Of a stretch of 6,988 nt of DNA, positions 1-5,941 are shown piece after piece. The DNA comes from CAZYMF01 sp964648215 (GTDB lineage: Bacteria; Desulfobacterota; Binatia; HRBIN30; JACQVA1): positions 1 through 6,988 of the forward strand of contig CAZYMF010000235.1 in assembly GCA_964648215.1 (NCBI GenBank). Reading direction: 5' to 3'. The position numbers were made by a program, and so were the translations under genes. Every line of letters begins with the position of its first letter. The stretch's first letter is position 1. The notes below the pieces were generated by a model, which saw nothing but the letters and a program-made list of their open reading frames with translations, was not told where the DNA came from and ran no database searches.

Positions 1-48
1 AGTTGGGAACGCATCGCGGAGCTGAAGGAGCAGGGGGCCATCGGCTGA
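1..48 (+). CDS. C-terminal end of a gene, possibly CaiB/BaiF-type CoA-transferase
   Basis: Reading from base 1 in frame gives SWERIAELKEQGAIG and a TGA stop at 46-48; the rest lies outside the window. A tail of the form (D/E)xIxxLKxxGAI at the extreme C-terminus is common in CaiB/BaiF family III CoA-transferases, which move CoA between acyl groups. The neighbouring acyl-CoA genes fit that idea. Fifteen residues cannot prove a family, so the functional call is tentative, though an in-frame gene end here is likely. The gene converges on the minus-strand amidase, with 65 nt between the two stops. Confidence 0.45.
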   Translation, partial: SWERIAELKEQGAIG

Positions 49-49
49 C

Positions 50-63
50 CGCGGCGAGCCGCG
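50..63. terminator. Small GC hairpin between convergent gene ends (weak terminator candidate)
   Basis: CGCGGC (50-55) and GCCGCG (58-63) are perfect inverted arms around GA, just after the stop at 46-48. In practice the stem would open to four or five pairs with a larger loop. No T-run follows on either strand, so this is not a canonical intrinsic terminator. Its position between convergent ends is the main reason to list it. Confidence 0.2.
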
Positions 64-113
64 CGCGGGCAACGACCGTGCGCTGTCGCAGAGCAACGCA
101 GACGCGACCGGAT

Positions 114-1571
114 TCAGTATCCCGGCGGGCTGTCGAAGCCGCCGGCAACGTCCGCCAGCCGGCGCGCGAAGTCGATCGGCGTGCGATCTTCCAAGAAGGG
201 GCCGACGATCTGCAGGCCGACGGGAAGGCCGGCCGGCGTCCTGCCGGCGGGGGCCACGGTCGCCGGCAACAACGCCGCGCCGACGACGCCGACCCAGGCG
301 AGCTGATCGACGTAGGACCTCGTCCGGCCGTTGACGGTGATGGTGCGCGCCAGGAAGGGCTGGCTGTGGTCGTGCGGGATGGCGGCGACCGGCGTGACCG
401 GACACAGCAGCACGTCGTAGTCGCGAAAGAAGTCGGCCCAGCGCGCGCGCAGCCGCTCTCGTTTCTCGTGCGCCGACAGCCAGTCGCGATGCCGCTGCGT
501 GTTGAAGCGCGCGGCCCACGCCAGCTTGCTGTCGTCGTCGGCGGGAAGCTGGGCGGCGGTTTCGACCAGGCCGTCGAACACGTGCCGCGGTAGACCCGGC
601 GACGTGGCGCCCCAGAGCAACTGGAGGAAGGTGCGATACGCGTCGGCGAAGTCGATGGCGGGCCGGGCGGTCTCGTCGACTTGCACCCCTTCCCGGCGCA
701 ACGCGGCGACGGTCTCCTCGTAGCGTTCTCGCAGCGCGGCGTCGATCGGGCACGCCGGATCGTCGAGCCAGGCGGCGGCGCGATAGCCGCGCAGCGAGGC
801 GTGCCGCGGCGGCGGCAGCTCGAGGCGCCACGCGACCGCGCGATCCGCCGCGGGGCCGGCAAGGACCTCGAGCGCCAGGGCGAGGTCGTCGGCGGAGCGA
901 GCCAGGGGCCCCAGCACGGCGAGGTCCGCTTCGGAAAGCGACCCCGGCGGCCCGGGAATGTGGCCGCGCAGCGGGACGATTCCGTAGCTCGGCTTGTGGC
1001 CGTAGATGCCGCAGTAGTGTGCCGGGTTGCGAATCGAGCCGCCGATGTCGCTGCCGAGCTCGAGCCCGGTCAGACCCGCGGCCACGGCTGCGGCGGCGCC
1101 GCCGGAGGAGCCGCCCGGCGAGCGGGTGACGTCCCACGGATTGTTGCTGGTACCGAAGACGGCATTGTAGCTCTGCACGTCCATGGCGAAGGCCGGCAGG
1201 TTGGTCTTGCCGAAGACGATGGCGCCGGCAGCGACCAGCCGCTCGACGGCGACGGCATCGGTGTCGGGAACGTGATCGGCATGAATCGGGGCGCCCGCGG
1301 TGGTGCGCAGGCCCGCGGTCTCGAGCGAGTCCTTGATCGTCAACGGCAGCCCGTGCAAGGGACCCCACGACTCGCCTCTTGCGAGTGCGGCGTCGGCGGC
1401 GTCCGCGCGCCGGCGCGCACGCTCGGCGTCGAGAGTGACCACGGCGTTGATCGCCGGGTTGAGGCGCTCGACGCGCTGCAGGTAGTGATCCAGCAGCTCC
1501 CGGCAGCCGAGCTGGCGAGAGCGAATGGCGGCGGTCAGCGCGGTGGCCGACTGGAAGGCGATTTCGGGCAT
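114..1571 (-). CDS. Amidase signature (AS) family hydrolase
   Basis: This 485-residue protein hydrolyses carboxamides to acid plus amine or ammonia, by family knowledge. The Ser-cisSer-Lys triad is complete: Lys80 in LTIKDS, cis-Ser155 in SPGGSSGG, and nucleophile Ser179 in GSDIGGSIR. The 24-residue spacing of the two serines is typical. Length matches stand-alone AS amidases. No signal peptide is seen, so it is probably cytoplasmic. No gatB or gatC lies beside it, which argues against the GatA subunit of tRNA amidotransferase. The ATG is supported by GGAGGAA at 1575-1581, three bases upstream. It starts 31 nt after the acyl-CoA ligase stop on the same strand, so the two are probably co-transcribed; an acid released here could be activated by the ligase. 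The substrate cannot be read from sequence; aryl, fatty or small aliphatic amides are all possible. Confidence 0.95.
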   Translation of the reverse strand: MPEIAFQSATALTAAIRSRQLGCRELLDHYLQRVERLNPAINAVVTLDAERARRRADAADAALARGESWGPLHGLPLTIKDSLETAGLRTTAGAPIHADHVPDTDAVAVERLVAAGAIVFGKTNLPAFAMDVQSYNAVFGTSNNPWDVTRSPGGSSGGAAAAVAAGLTGLELGSDIGGSIRNPAHYCGIYGHKPSYGIVPLRGHIPGPPGSLSEADLAVLGPLARSADDLALALEVLAGPAADRAVAWRLELPPPRHASLRGYRAAAWLDDPACPIDAALRERYEETVAALRREGVQVDETARPAIDFADAYRTFLQLLWGATSPGLPRHVFDGLVETAAQLPADDDSKLAWAARFNTQRHRDWLSAHEKRERLRARWADFFRDYDVLLCPVTPVAAIPHDHSQPFLARTITVNGRTRSYVDQLAWVGVVGAALLPATVAPAGRTPAGLPVGLQIVGPFLEDRTPIDFARRLADVAGGFDSPPGY

Positions 1572-1602
1572 GGGTTCCTCCGTGACGCGGGCTGCGGAGC
1601 CG

Positions 1603-3162
1603 TTATTCTCTCTTCACCTCTCGCAGCGCGCGCTTGTCCACCTTGAACATGGGGGTGAGCGGCAGCTCCGCCAGCACGGTCAGCCCGTCGGGCCGCTTGA
1701 AGCTGGCGAGCTCGGCGCCGACGAAGGCGCGCAGCTCGGCCAAAGTGGGCGGGTCGGCGCGCTCGCGCGCGACGACGAACGCCCAGCCGACCTCGCCGAA
1801 GACGTCGTCGGGCAGGCCGACGACGGCGGCCCGGGCGACCTTCGGGTGCTTGGCGAGCAGGTCTTCGATCTCGGCGGGATAGACGTTGTAGCCGCCGCGG
1901 ATGAACATCTCGCTCTGCCGCCCGCGCAGGTGCAGGTAGCCGCCGGCGTCGAGGAAGCCGACGTCGCCGGTGTGCACCCATCCCTCGGCGTCGATCGTCG
2001 CCGCGGTCGCGTCGGGGTCGCGCCAGTAGCCGCGCATGGTGGCGGGCGAGCGGACGACGACCTGACCCGGCTCGTCCGGCGGCAGCGGACGATTGTCGTC
2101 GTCGACGATGCGCAGCTCGACCCCCGCCGTCGGCTTGCCCACCGTGGTGGCGAGAAGCTCCGGCGCATCACCGGGAAGCGAGGCGGTGGCGATGCCGACC
2201 TCGGTGGACGAGTAACGCACGCTGACCTGGGCCTTCAACGTGTCCTGGACGCGCCCGATGAGCGCCGGCGAGGACGGGGCGCCGCCGAGCAGGATCGACT
2301 GCAGCGACGACAGATCGCGCCGCGGGCGATCGGGGTGCTCGAGCAGCATGATGATCTGCGTCGGGATGCCGCCGAGGTGGGTGAGCCGGTCGCGTTCGAT
2401 GACCTCGAGCACGGCGCCGGGGTCGAAGGCGTCGTGAATGATGGAGGTGCCGAGGTGGCCGATCTGGATGCCGATGCGCGCCATGCTGCCGATGTGGGCG
2501 AACGACAGGCCGGCGGCGAGGTGCTTGCGGAAGGGAATGACGCCGTCGGCGTAGCGGCGTGTGTCGATCTCGGCGAGCGCGAGCAGGTTGCGATGGCTGT
2601 ACCACGCCCCCTTGGGAATCCCGGTGGTGCCGCTGGTGAACACGATCGCCACCGGATCATCGGGATCGCCCGCCGCCGGCGCGGCGGGGGCGGCGTCGCC
2701 CGCCAGCGCCGCGACCGTGGCCGTCGTGCTCCGGCGCAAGGTTTCCGCCTCCACCCATTCGACCTGGCGCAGCTCGGGGAGATCGGCGCGCAGCGGCGCG
2801 ACGGCGGCGCGGAAGTCGACGTCGTGCCAGGACTCGACGGCGAGCAGCAGGGCCGCCCCCGAACGGCGCAGGATGTGGCCGATCTCGGTGCGGCGGTAGC
2901 GGGCGTTGATCCCGGTGGTCACCGCGCCCAGACGCGCCGCCGCGAGGTAGGCGACGTGATAGAGCGGGGTCGACGGCAGCAGCAACGCCACCACGTCGCC
3001 GCGGCCGACGCCGCGCGCGGCCAGCGCCGCCGCCAGGCGGTCCGCGAGGGCATCCCAATCGGCATAGGTGAGGCGCTCGTCGCGGTAGCGGAATGCCTCG
3101 GCCTCCGGATCGTGTGTCGCAGCCGCGCGTAGCAGATCCGGCAGTGTCGGCGCAGACAGCAC
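1603..3162 (-). CDS. AMP-forming acyl-CoA synthetase (acid-CoA ligase, ANL superfamily)
   Basis: A 519-residue ligase that activates a carboxylic acid through an acyl-AMP to its CoA thioester. Visible ANL motifs in order: the phosphate-binding loop TSGTTGIPKG (176-185), YSSTE (317-321), HTGD (397-400), a hinge region GRQSEMFIRGG (414-424) followed by NVYPAEIE (426-433), and the C-terminal lysine motif PLTPMFKVDKRAL with Lys507. The usual Gly before that lysine is Phe506, and the usual K-D/E of the GRxK(D/E) hinge appears as S417-E418. Length is normal for FadD- or benzoate-ligase-like enzymes. The start is GTG at 3162-3160, preceded by AGGA eight bases upstream; the residues right after it (LPDLLRAAATHDPEAEA) match the expected N-terminal start of the family. 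First gene of a likely two-gene unit with the amidase. Whether the substrate is a fatty, aromatic or steroid-type acid is not decidable here. Confidence 0.95.
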   Translation of the reverse strand: MLSAPTLPDLLRAAATHDPEAEAFRYRDERLTYADWDALADRLAAALAARGVGRGDVVALLLPSTPLYHVAYLAAARLGAVTTGINARYRRTEIGHILRRSGAALLLAVESWHDVDFRAAVAPLRADLPELRQVEWVEAETLRRSTTATVAALAGDAAPAAPAAGDPDDPVAIVFTSGTTGIPKGAWYSHRNLLALAEIDTRRYADGVIPFRKHLAAGLSFAHIGSMARIGIQIGHLGTSIIHDAFDPGAVLEVIERDRLTHLGGIPTQIIMLLEHPDRPRRDLSSLQSILLGGAPSSPALIGRVQDTLKAQVSVRYSSTEVGIATASLPGDAPELLATTVGKPTAGVELRIVDDDNRPLPPDEPGQVVVRSPATMRGYWRDPDATAATIDAEGWVHTGDVGFLDAGGYLHLRGRQSEMFIRGGYNVYPAEIEDLLAKHPKVARAAVVGLPDDVFGEVGWAFVVARERADPPTLAELRAFVGAELASFKRPDGLTVLAELPLTPMFKVDKRALREVKRE

Positions 3163-3462
3163 GGCGTCGTTCCTAGCGCCAACGGCGCCGGAAAAGCAAA
3201 GGCGGGCGGACGCGCGGCTTGACCCGACAACCGCGCCTGACTAGGTAGCGTCGCACTAGGAGTGAGACCATGTGCGGGCGGTGCTGCGTTCATCCCCTCA
3301 CCCTCGCCCTCTCCCAGGGGGAGAGGGTAGAAGCAGGGTTCCCTCGCCCTCCGGGAGAGGGTTAGGGTGAGGGAGACGGAGCATTTCGCTTCGAGAATCG
3401 TTGCATCTTGTCTCGCGTGAAGTTCTGAGACACCGCACGAGCCGTAAGCAGGGAGGCGTGGG
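3163..3462. other. Divergent intergenic region between acyl-CoA ligase and SDR
   Basis: These 300 nt separate the ligase start (minus strand) from the SDR start (plus strand) and must hold promoters for both. The clear content is the inverted repeat at 3295-3373. A TTGACC at 3219-3224 faces the SDR, but the sequence 17 nt downstream (TAGGTA) is a poor -10, so no promoter is called. CTAGG occurs twice close together (around 3241 and 3256). GGGAGG at 3451-3456 is the SDR ribosome-binding site. No credible small gene is seen. Confidence 0.6.
3295..3373. repeat. REP-like inverted repeat, full copy
   Basis: The arms at 3295-3315 (CCCTCACCCTCGCCCTCTCC plus C) and 3353-3373 are inverted copies matching at 19 of 21 positions; the two differences are CG versus the AA complement. 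Inside the left half, CCCTCTCCC (3307-3315) and GGGAGAGGG (3319-3327) form a perfect 9-bp stem with a 3-nt loop. A second smaller fold is possible around 3345-3361. Such GGGAGAGGGTTAGGGTGAGG elements are widespread extragenic palindromes in GC-rich bacteria. Diverged relatives lie at 4286-4323 and 4391-4428, on the other side of the SDR gene. It lies in the untranslated region ahead of the SDR and may affect RNA stability or termination. Confidence 0.8.
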
Positions 3463-4224
3463 ATGGAGTCGCTGCAGGGCCGGGTTGGGGTCGTCACCGG
3501 CGCGTCGAGCGGCATCGGTGCGGCGTGTGCTCGCGCGCTCGCCGCGGCCGGAATGACGGTCGTGCTCGCCGCCCGGCGGGAGGAGAAGCTCGCCGAGCTG
3601 TGCACCGAGATTCGCCATGCGGGTGGCAGGGCCGACTTCATCGCCACCGACATGCGGGAAGAGGCGCAAGTGGAGGCGTTGATCGCCACGGCCACGTACC
3701 GCTACGGCCACCTCGACGCGCTCGTGAACAACGCCGCCGTCGGCATGGTGCGCACCGTCGCCGAGGGCAAGACCGAGGAGTGGCGCGCCATGCTGGAGAC
3801 CAACGTGCTCGGCACGCTGGTGGCCTGCCGGGCGGCGCTGCGCGAGATGTTGCCGCGCGGCCGCGGCGACATCCTCAACATGACGTCGGCCTCGGCGCAC
3901 GAGGCCTGGCCGTACCTCTCCGTCTACGCCGCGACGAAGGCCGCGATCCATTCGCTCTCCCGCGGCCTGCGCGCCGAGGTGGCGGGGCAGGGCATCCGCG
4001 TCATGACCGTCGAGATCCACAACGTCGGCGGGACCGACTTCGCCTCGAACTTCGAGCCCGAGGTGATGCCGGCGGCGATCCGGCGCTGGGAGGAGATCGG
4101 GCTGCTGAGCCGGGAGAGCCCGATGATTCAAGCCGATGACGTGGCCCGTGCCGTCGTCTTCCAGCTCACGCAGCCCGACGCCGCCAGCGTTCACAACCTG
4201 ACGATTCGTTCGCGCGCGAACTGA
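3463..4224 (+). CDS. Classical SDR-family oxidoreductase, probably NADP(H)-dependent
   Basis: A 253-residue Rossmann-fold dehydrogenase/reductase acting on a hydroxyl/keto pair. Motifs: TGASSGIG (12-19) for the cofactor pyrophosphate, Arg38-Arg39 at the end of the second strand favouring NADP(H), NNAA (89-92), Asn114 in NVLG, and the catalytic Ser142, Tyr155 and Lys159 (YAATK). The C-terminus HNLTIRSRAN resembles the last strand of YdfG-like 3-hydroxy acid dehydrogenases. The classical PG after the fifth strand is replaced by an EIHNVGGTDF stretch (184-193), which differs from the more usual VxPGxxxT. The ATG is preceded by GGGAGG (3451-3456) six bases upstream. It is a single-gene unit: the ligase upstream is divergent and the SDR downstream is convergent. 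REP-like elements lie on both sides. The specific substrate is unknown. Confidence 0.93.
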   Translation: MESLQGRVGVVTGASSGIGAACARALAAAGMTVVLAARREEKLAELCTEIRHAGGRADFIATDMREEAQVEALIATATYRYGHLDALVNNAAVGMVRTVAEGKTEEWRAMLETNVLGTLVACRAALREMLPRGRGDILNMTSASAHEAWPYLSVYAATKAAIHSLSRGLRAEVAGQGIRVMTVEIHNVGGTDFASNFEPEVMPAAIRRWEEIGLLSRESPMIQADDVARAVVFQLTQPDAASVHNLTIRSRAN

Positions 4225-4285
4225 CCGCGTCGGAGCCTCGTAGCGGTGGCCAGCACCGCGTTACACGGACCGATTGCGCAAGGAT

Positions 4286-4323
4286 CCCTTCTCCCGGATG
4301 GGAGAAGGTCAGGATGAGGGGGA
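4286..4323. repeat. REP-like hairpin, diverged copy
   Basis: CCTTCTCCC (4287-4295) and GGGAGAAGG (4300-4308) form a perfect 9-bp stem with loop GGAT. The stretch 4300-4320 matches the right arm of the upstream element (3353-3373) at 18 of 21 positions, so it belongs to the same family and lies in the same orientation as that arm. It begins 62 nt past the stop of the plus-strand SDR and may act as a transcript 3' end stabiliser or weak terminator. Confidence 0.7.
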
Positions 4324-4390
4324 TGAGATGATCGGCGAAGCCCGCGGTGTCTGAGCAATCGTAGTCATTCGGTGGCCTTCGGCATCGGGC

Positions 4391-4428
4391 GATCCCCCTC
4401 ACCTTTGATCCTCCCCATCCGGGAGAGG
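4391..4428. repeat. REP-like element, inverted diverged copy
   Basis: The ATCCCCCTCA stretch (4392-4401) and the following pyrimidine-rich bases are an imperfect inverted copy of the 3' part of the unit ending at 4323. A short hairpin CTCCC (4411-4415) / GGGAG (4421-4425) follows with a 5-nt loop. Together with the 4286-4323 unit it makes a head-to-head pair around about 67 nt of unrelated DNA. Similarity is lower than for the other two units. Confidence 0.5.
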
Positions 4429-4471
4429 AAACCTAATGACCGGAGGCCGGGGAAATCGCCACGCGCCGTCC

Positions 4472-5293
4472 TCAACCTTGCGGCCCCACGCGCAGGGTGA
4501 TGCCGCCGTCGACGGCGATCGCCTGGCCGGTGATGTTCTCGCCATCGCGGCTGCTGAGGAAGACGACGAGCTTGCCGATGTCCTCCGGCGTTTGCTCGCG
4601 CCCGAGCGGCACGCCGCGCTTGACCTGATCGAGGAAGATGTCGCGCGGCTCCGTGTTGGCGTACTGCGGCAGGCCCATCTTCATCATCATCGCCAGCATC
4701 TCCCAGGCGCGTGTCCACAGAAAGCCGGGGCAGATGGCATTGACCCGCACGTTGTGCGCCGCCAGCTCGAGCGCGAGGCTCTTCGACAGCGAGATGACGC
4801 CGGCCTTGGCCGCGCCGTAGGCTGGGATGGGCACCGAGGCGATCTGCCCGGCGATCGAGGCGATGTTGACGATCGAGCCGCCGCCGCGCTGCTGCAAGTG
4901 CGGGATGGCCGCCTTGGTGGTGGCGAAGGTGGTGCGCAGGTTGGTGGCCAGCTGCTCGTCCCAGCCCGCCTGATCGATGTTGGTGAACGGGTTGCCGACG
5001 GCGACGCCGCCGGTGTTGGGGTTGCCGCCGCCGGCGTTGTTGACGAGGATGTCGAGGCCGCCGAAGTGCGCGGCGGCGCGGTCCACCGCCTCGCCCGCCT
5101 GTCTTTCGTCGGAAACGTCGGCGCCGACGCCGATGGCCTCCGTTCCCAGAGTCTTCGCCGTTGCCTCGGCGTCGGCGCCGTCGATGTCGAGCAGCGCGAC
5201 GCGCGCGCCCTCGGCGGCCAGGCAACGGGCGATCCCGGCGCCGATGCCACGCGCGCCGCCGGTGACGATGGCAATCTGATTCTTCAAGCGCAT
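4472..5293 (-). CDS. Classical SDR-family dehydrogenase, probably NAD-dependent
   Basis: A 273-residue SDR. TGGARGIG (11-18) binds the cofactor, and Asp36 in LLDID at the end of the second strand indicates NAD(H) rather than NADP(H). NNAG is at 85-88, Asn118 in NLR, and the catalytic Ser146, Tyr159, Lys163 (YGAAK) are all present. A PG at 189-190 follows the VNAI strand, and the family's GQAIAVDGG ending is at 256-264. Between NNAG and the next helix there is a Gly/Asn-rich segment (88-108), and after PG a methionine-rich helix (WEMLAMMMKM, 197-206) that would cover the substrate pocket. The open frame continues far upstream, but AGGAGG at 5301-5306, seven bases before this ATG, and the usual N-terminal position of the cofactor motif fix the start. 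It is divergent from the DUF35/thiolase pair, so the intervening control region may serve both. It likely oxidises a hydroxyacyl or sterol-like alcohol; the substrate is unknown. Confidence 0.94.
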   Translation of the reverse strand: MRLKNQIAIVTGGARGIGAGIARCLAAEGARVALLDIDGADAEATAKTLGTEAIGVGADVSDERQAGEAVDRAAAHFGGLDILVNNAGGGNPNTGGVAVGNPFTNIDQAGWDEQLATNLRTTFATTKAAIPHLQQRGGGSIVNIASIAGQIASVPIPAYGAAKAGVISLSKSLALELAAHNVRVNAICPGFLWTRAWEMLAMMMKMGLPQYANTEPRDIFLDQVKRGVPLGREQTPEDIGKLVVFLSSRDGENITGQAIAVDGGITLRVGPQG

Positions 5294-5300
5294 AGTTCGA

Positions 5301-5306
5301 CCTCCT
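5301..5306 (-). promoter_or_regulatory. Ribosome-binding site deciding the NAD-type SDR start
   Basis: On the minus strand this reads AGGAGG, a perfect anti-16S match, seven bases before the ATG at 5293-5291. It decides between this start and the long upstream open frame, which has no comparable signal. Confidence 0.85.
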
Positions 5307-5360
5307 CGCCGCTGCAGTAGCACCGTCGGGGAGAGTTCCCAAGGGAAGGCGAAGGTGAAA

Positions 5361-5447
5361 AGGGAAAAGCGAAAAGTGGAAGGCGAAAGGCGAGAAGCTG
5401 GAGTGTCGGATTGCGCGCTTTGAGCTTTCAGCTTTTCGCTTTCCGCT
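5361..5447. repeat. Purine-rich imperfect inverted repeat
   Basis: AAAGCGAAAAG at 5366-5376 and its exact inverse at 5432-5442 give an 11-bp stem across a 55-nt interval. A second competing pairing, GAGAAGCTG (5392-5400) with CAGCTTTTC (5429-5437), matches at 8 of 9 positions. The left side is built from GAAAAG/GAAGGC-type short direct repeats (5341-5396). This looks like a dispersed intergenic element rather than coding DNA. Confidence 0.6.
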
Positions 5448-5463
5448 GGGCCGCGCGAACTTG

Positions 5464-5479
5464 ACGAACAATCGTTCGT
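5464..5479. promoter_or_regulatory. Candidate TetR-family operator
   Basis: ACGAAC-AATC-GTTCGT is a palindrome with perfect 6-bp arms around a 4-bp centre. It overlaps a TTGACG box (5461-5466) and ends 9 nt before the DUF35 ATG at 5489. Palindromes of the CGAAC(N4)GTTCG type are familiar as sites for TetR-family repressors that respond to acyl-CoA or related ligands. No regulator gene lies in the window. Position and symmetry are direct observations; the regulator family is inference. Confidence 0.5.
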
Positions 5480-5488
5480 TGGATAGCC

Positions 5489-5941
5489 ATGCGGCCCATG
5501 CCCGCCGAGACGAGGCCCCGGGTGCCGATCAAGCCCGGCCTGTTCACCGTTCCCGAGGATCCCAACGAGCCGCCGAAATTTCTCGGCAGCAAGTGCAACA
5601 AGTGCGGCGAGCACTACTTCCCCCGCCGCGCCATCTGCGCGCGGGCGGACTGCATGTCGGAGAGCACCTCGGACGTCGAGATGGGGCCGCGCGGCAAGCT
5701 CTACAGCTACACCTTCGTGCACCTGCCGCTGTTCGGCTCGACCAACCTCGAGCACATGGACGGCTACGGCGTCGGCCAGGTCGACCTGACCGAAGGGCCG
5801 CGGGTCCAGCTGCCGCTGGCGGGCAAGCAGGGGGAGTTTCGCATCGGCCAGACCCTGCAGGCCGAGCTCGCCACGCTGAGGGAGGAGGGTGGGCGCGAGA
5901 TCGTCATCGTCCGCTTCCGTCCGGTGGAGGGGGTGCAATGA
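5489..5941 (+). CDS. Zn-ribbon/OB-fold protein (DUF35 family), partner of the thiolase-like protein
   Basis: A 150-residue protein with the two-part DUF35 layout: an N-terminal rubredoxin-like zinc ribbon (about 28-60) with Cys36, Cys39, Cys50 and Cys55, then an OB-fold (about 62-148) containing the characteristic LYSYTFVH strand. The second cysteine pair is C-x4-C (CARADC) instead of the more usual CPxC. DUF35 proteins are non-catalytic or substrate-binding partners of thiolase-fold enzymes, as in ChsH2 with Ltp2, PhlB with PhlC, and the archaeal thiolase/HMG-CoA synthase complex. The gene ends in ATGA (5938-5941), where the thiolase-like gene begins, so the two are translationally coupled and probably made at equal levels. 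The ribosome-binding site is poor; ATG at 5489 or the in-frame ATG at 5498 could be the start. A TetR-like palindrome lies just upstream. Confidence 0.93.
   Translation: MRPMPAETRPRVPIKPGLFTVPEDPNEPPKFLGSKCNKCGEHYFPRRAICARADCMSESTSDVEMGPRGKLYSYTFVHLPLFGSTNLEHMDGYGVGQVDLTEGPRVQLPLAGKQGEFRIGQTLQAELATLREEGGREIVIVRFRPVEGVQ

Larger units (their letters stand above)
4225..4471. other. Convergent intergenic region with repeat hairpins
   Basis: These 247 nt lie between two convergent SDR genes and hold two diverged repeat units, at 4286-4323 and 4391-4428. The stretch between them and the outer flanks show no ORF with a ribosome-binding site and no recognised RNA gene. The hairpins have no following T-run, so any bidirectional termination would not be of the textbook intrinsic kind. 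Confidence 0.6.
5294..5488. other. Divergent control region with hairpin and operator-like palindrome
   Basis: This 195-nt region separates the NAD-type SDR (minus) from the DUF35 gene (plus). From left to right it has the SDR ribosome-binding site, a small palindrome TTCCC-AA-GGGAA (5336-5347), a purine-rich segment with its partial inverse (5361-5447), and the palindrome at 5464-5479. It is markedly richer in A and T than the coding DNA around it. No confident -35/-10 pair was found; TTGACG at 5461-5466 resembles a -35 but has no good -10 before the DUF35 start. Confidence 0.6.

Noticed and set aside
114..1571. GatA subunit of Asp/Glu-tRNA amidotransferase
   Set aside because: The AS motif is shared, but no gatB or gatC is adjacent and the catabolic operon context favours a stand-alone amidase.
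1525..3132. A 535-codon open frame on the plus strand opposite the acyl-CoA ligase
   Set aside because: It is composed almost only of Arg, Gly, Ala, Val and Asp with no recognisable motif, and covers a ligase with complete ANL motifs on the other strand. It is a high-GC antisense shadow.
3219..3247. TTGACC...TAGGTA as a promoter for the NADP-type SDR
   Set aside because: The -35 is acceptable with 17-nt spacing, but the -10 matches TATAAT only at its first two positions.
3291..3373. CRISPR array or tandem repeat
   Set aside because: The copies are inverted, not direct, with no regular spacers; the pattern is that of an extragenic palindrome.
4287..4308. Intrinsic terminator for the NADP-type SDR
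   Set aside because: The stem is strong but no T-run follows on either strand, and it belongs to a repeat family found elsewhere in the window, so it is listed as a repeat.
5294..5938. A 215-residue N-terminal extension of the NAD-type SDR
   Set aside because: The extension runs through the control region and antisense to the DUF35 gene, and the internal ATG at 5293 has a perfect AGGAGG. The cofactor motif would otherwise lie far from the N-terminus.
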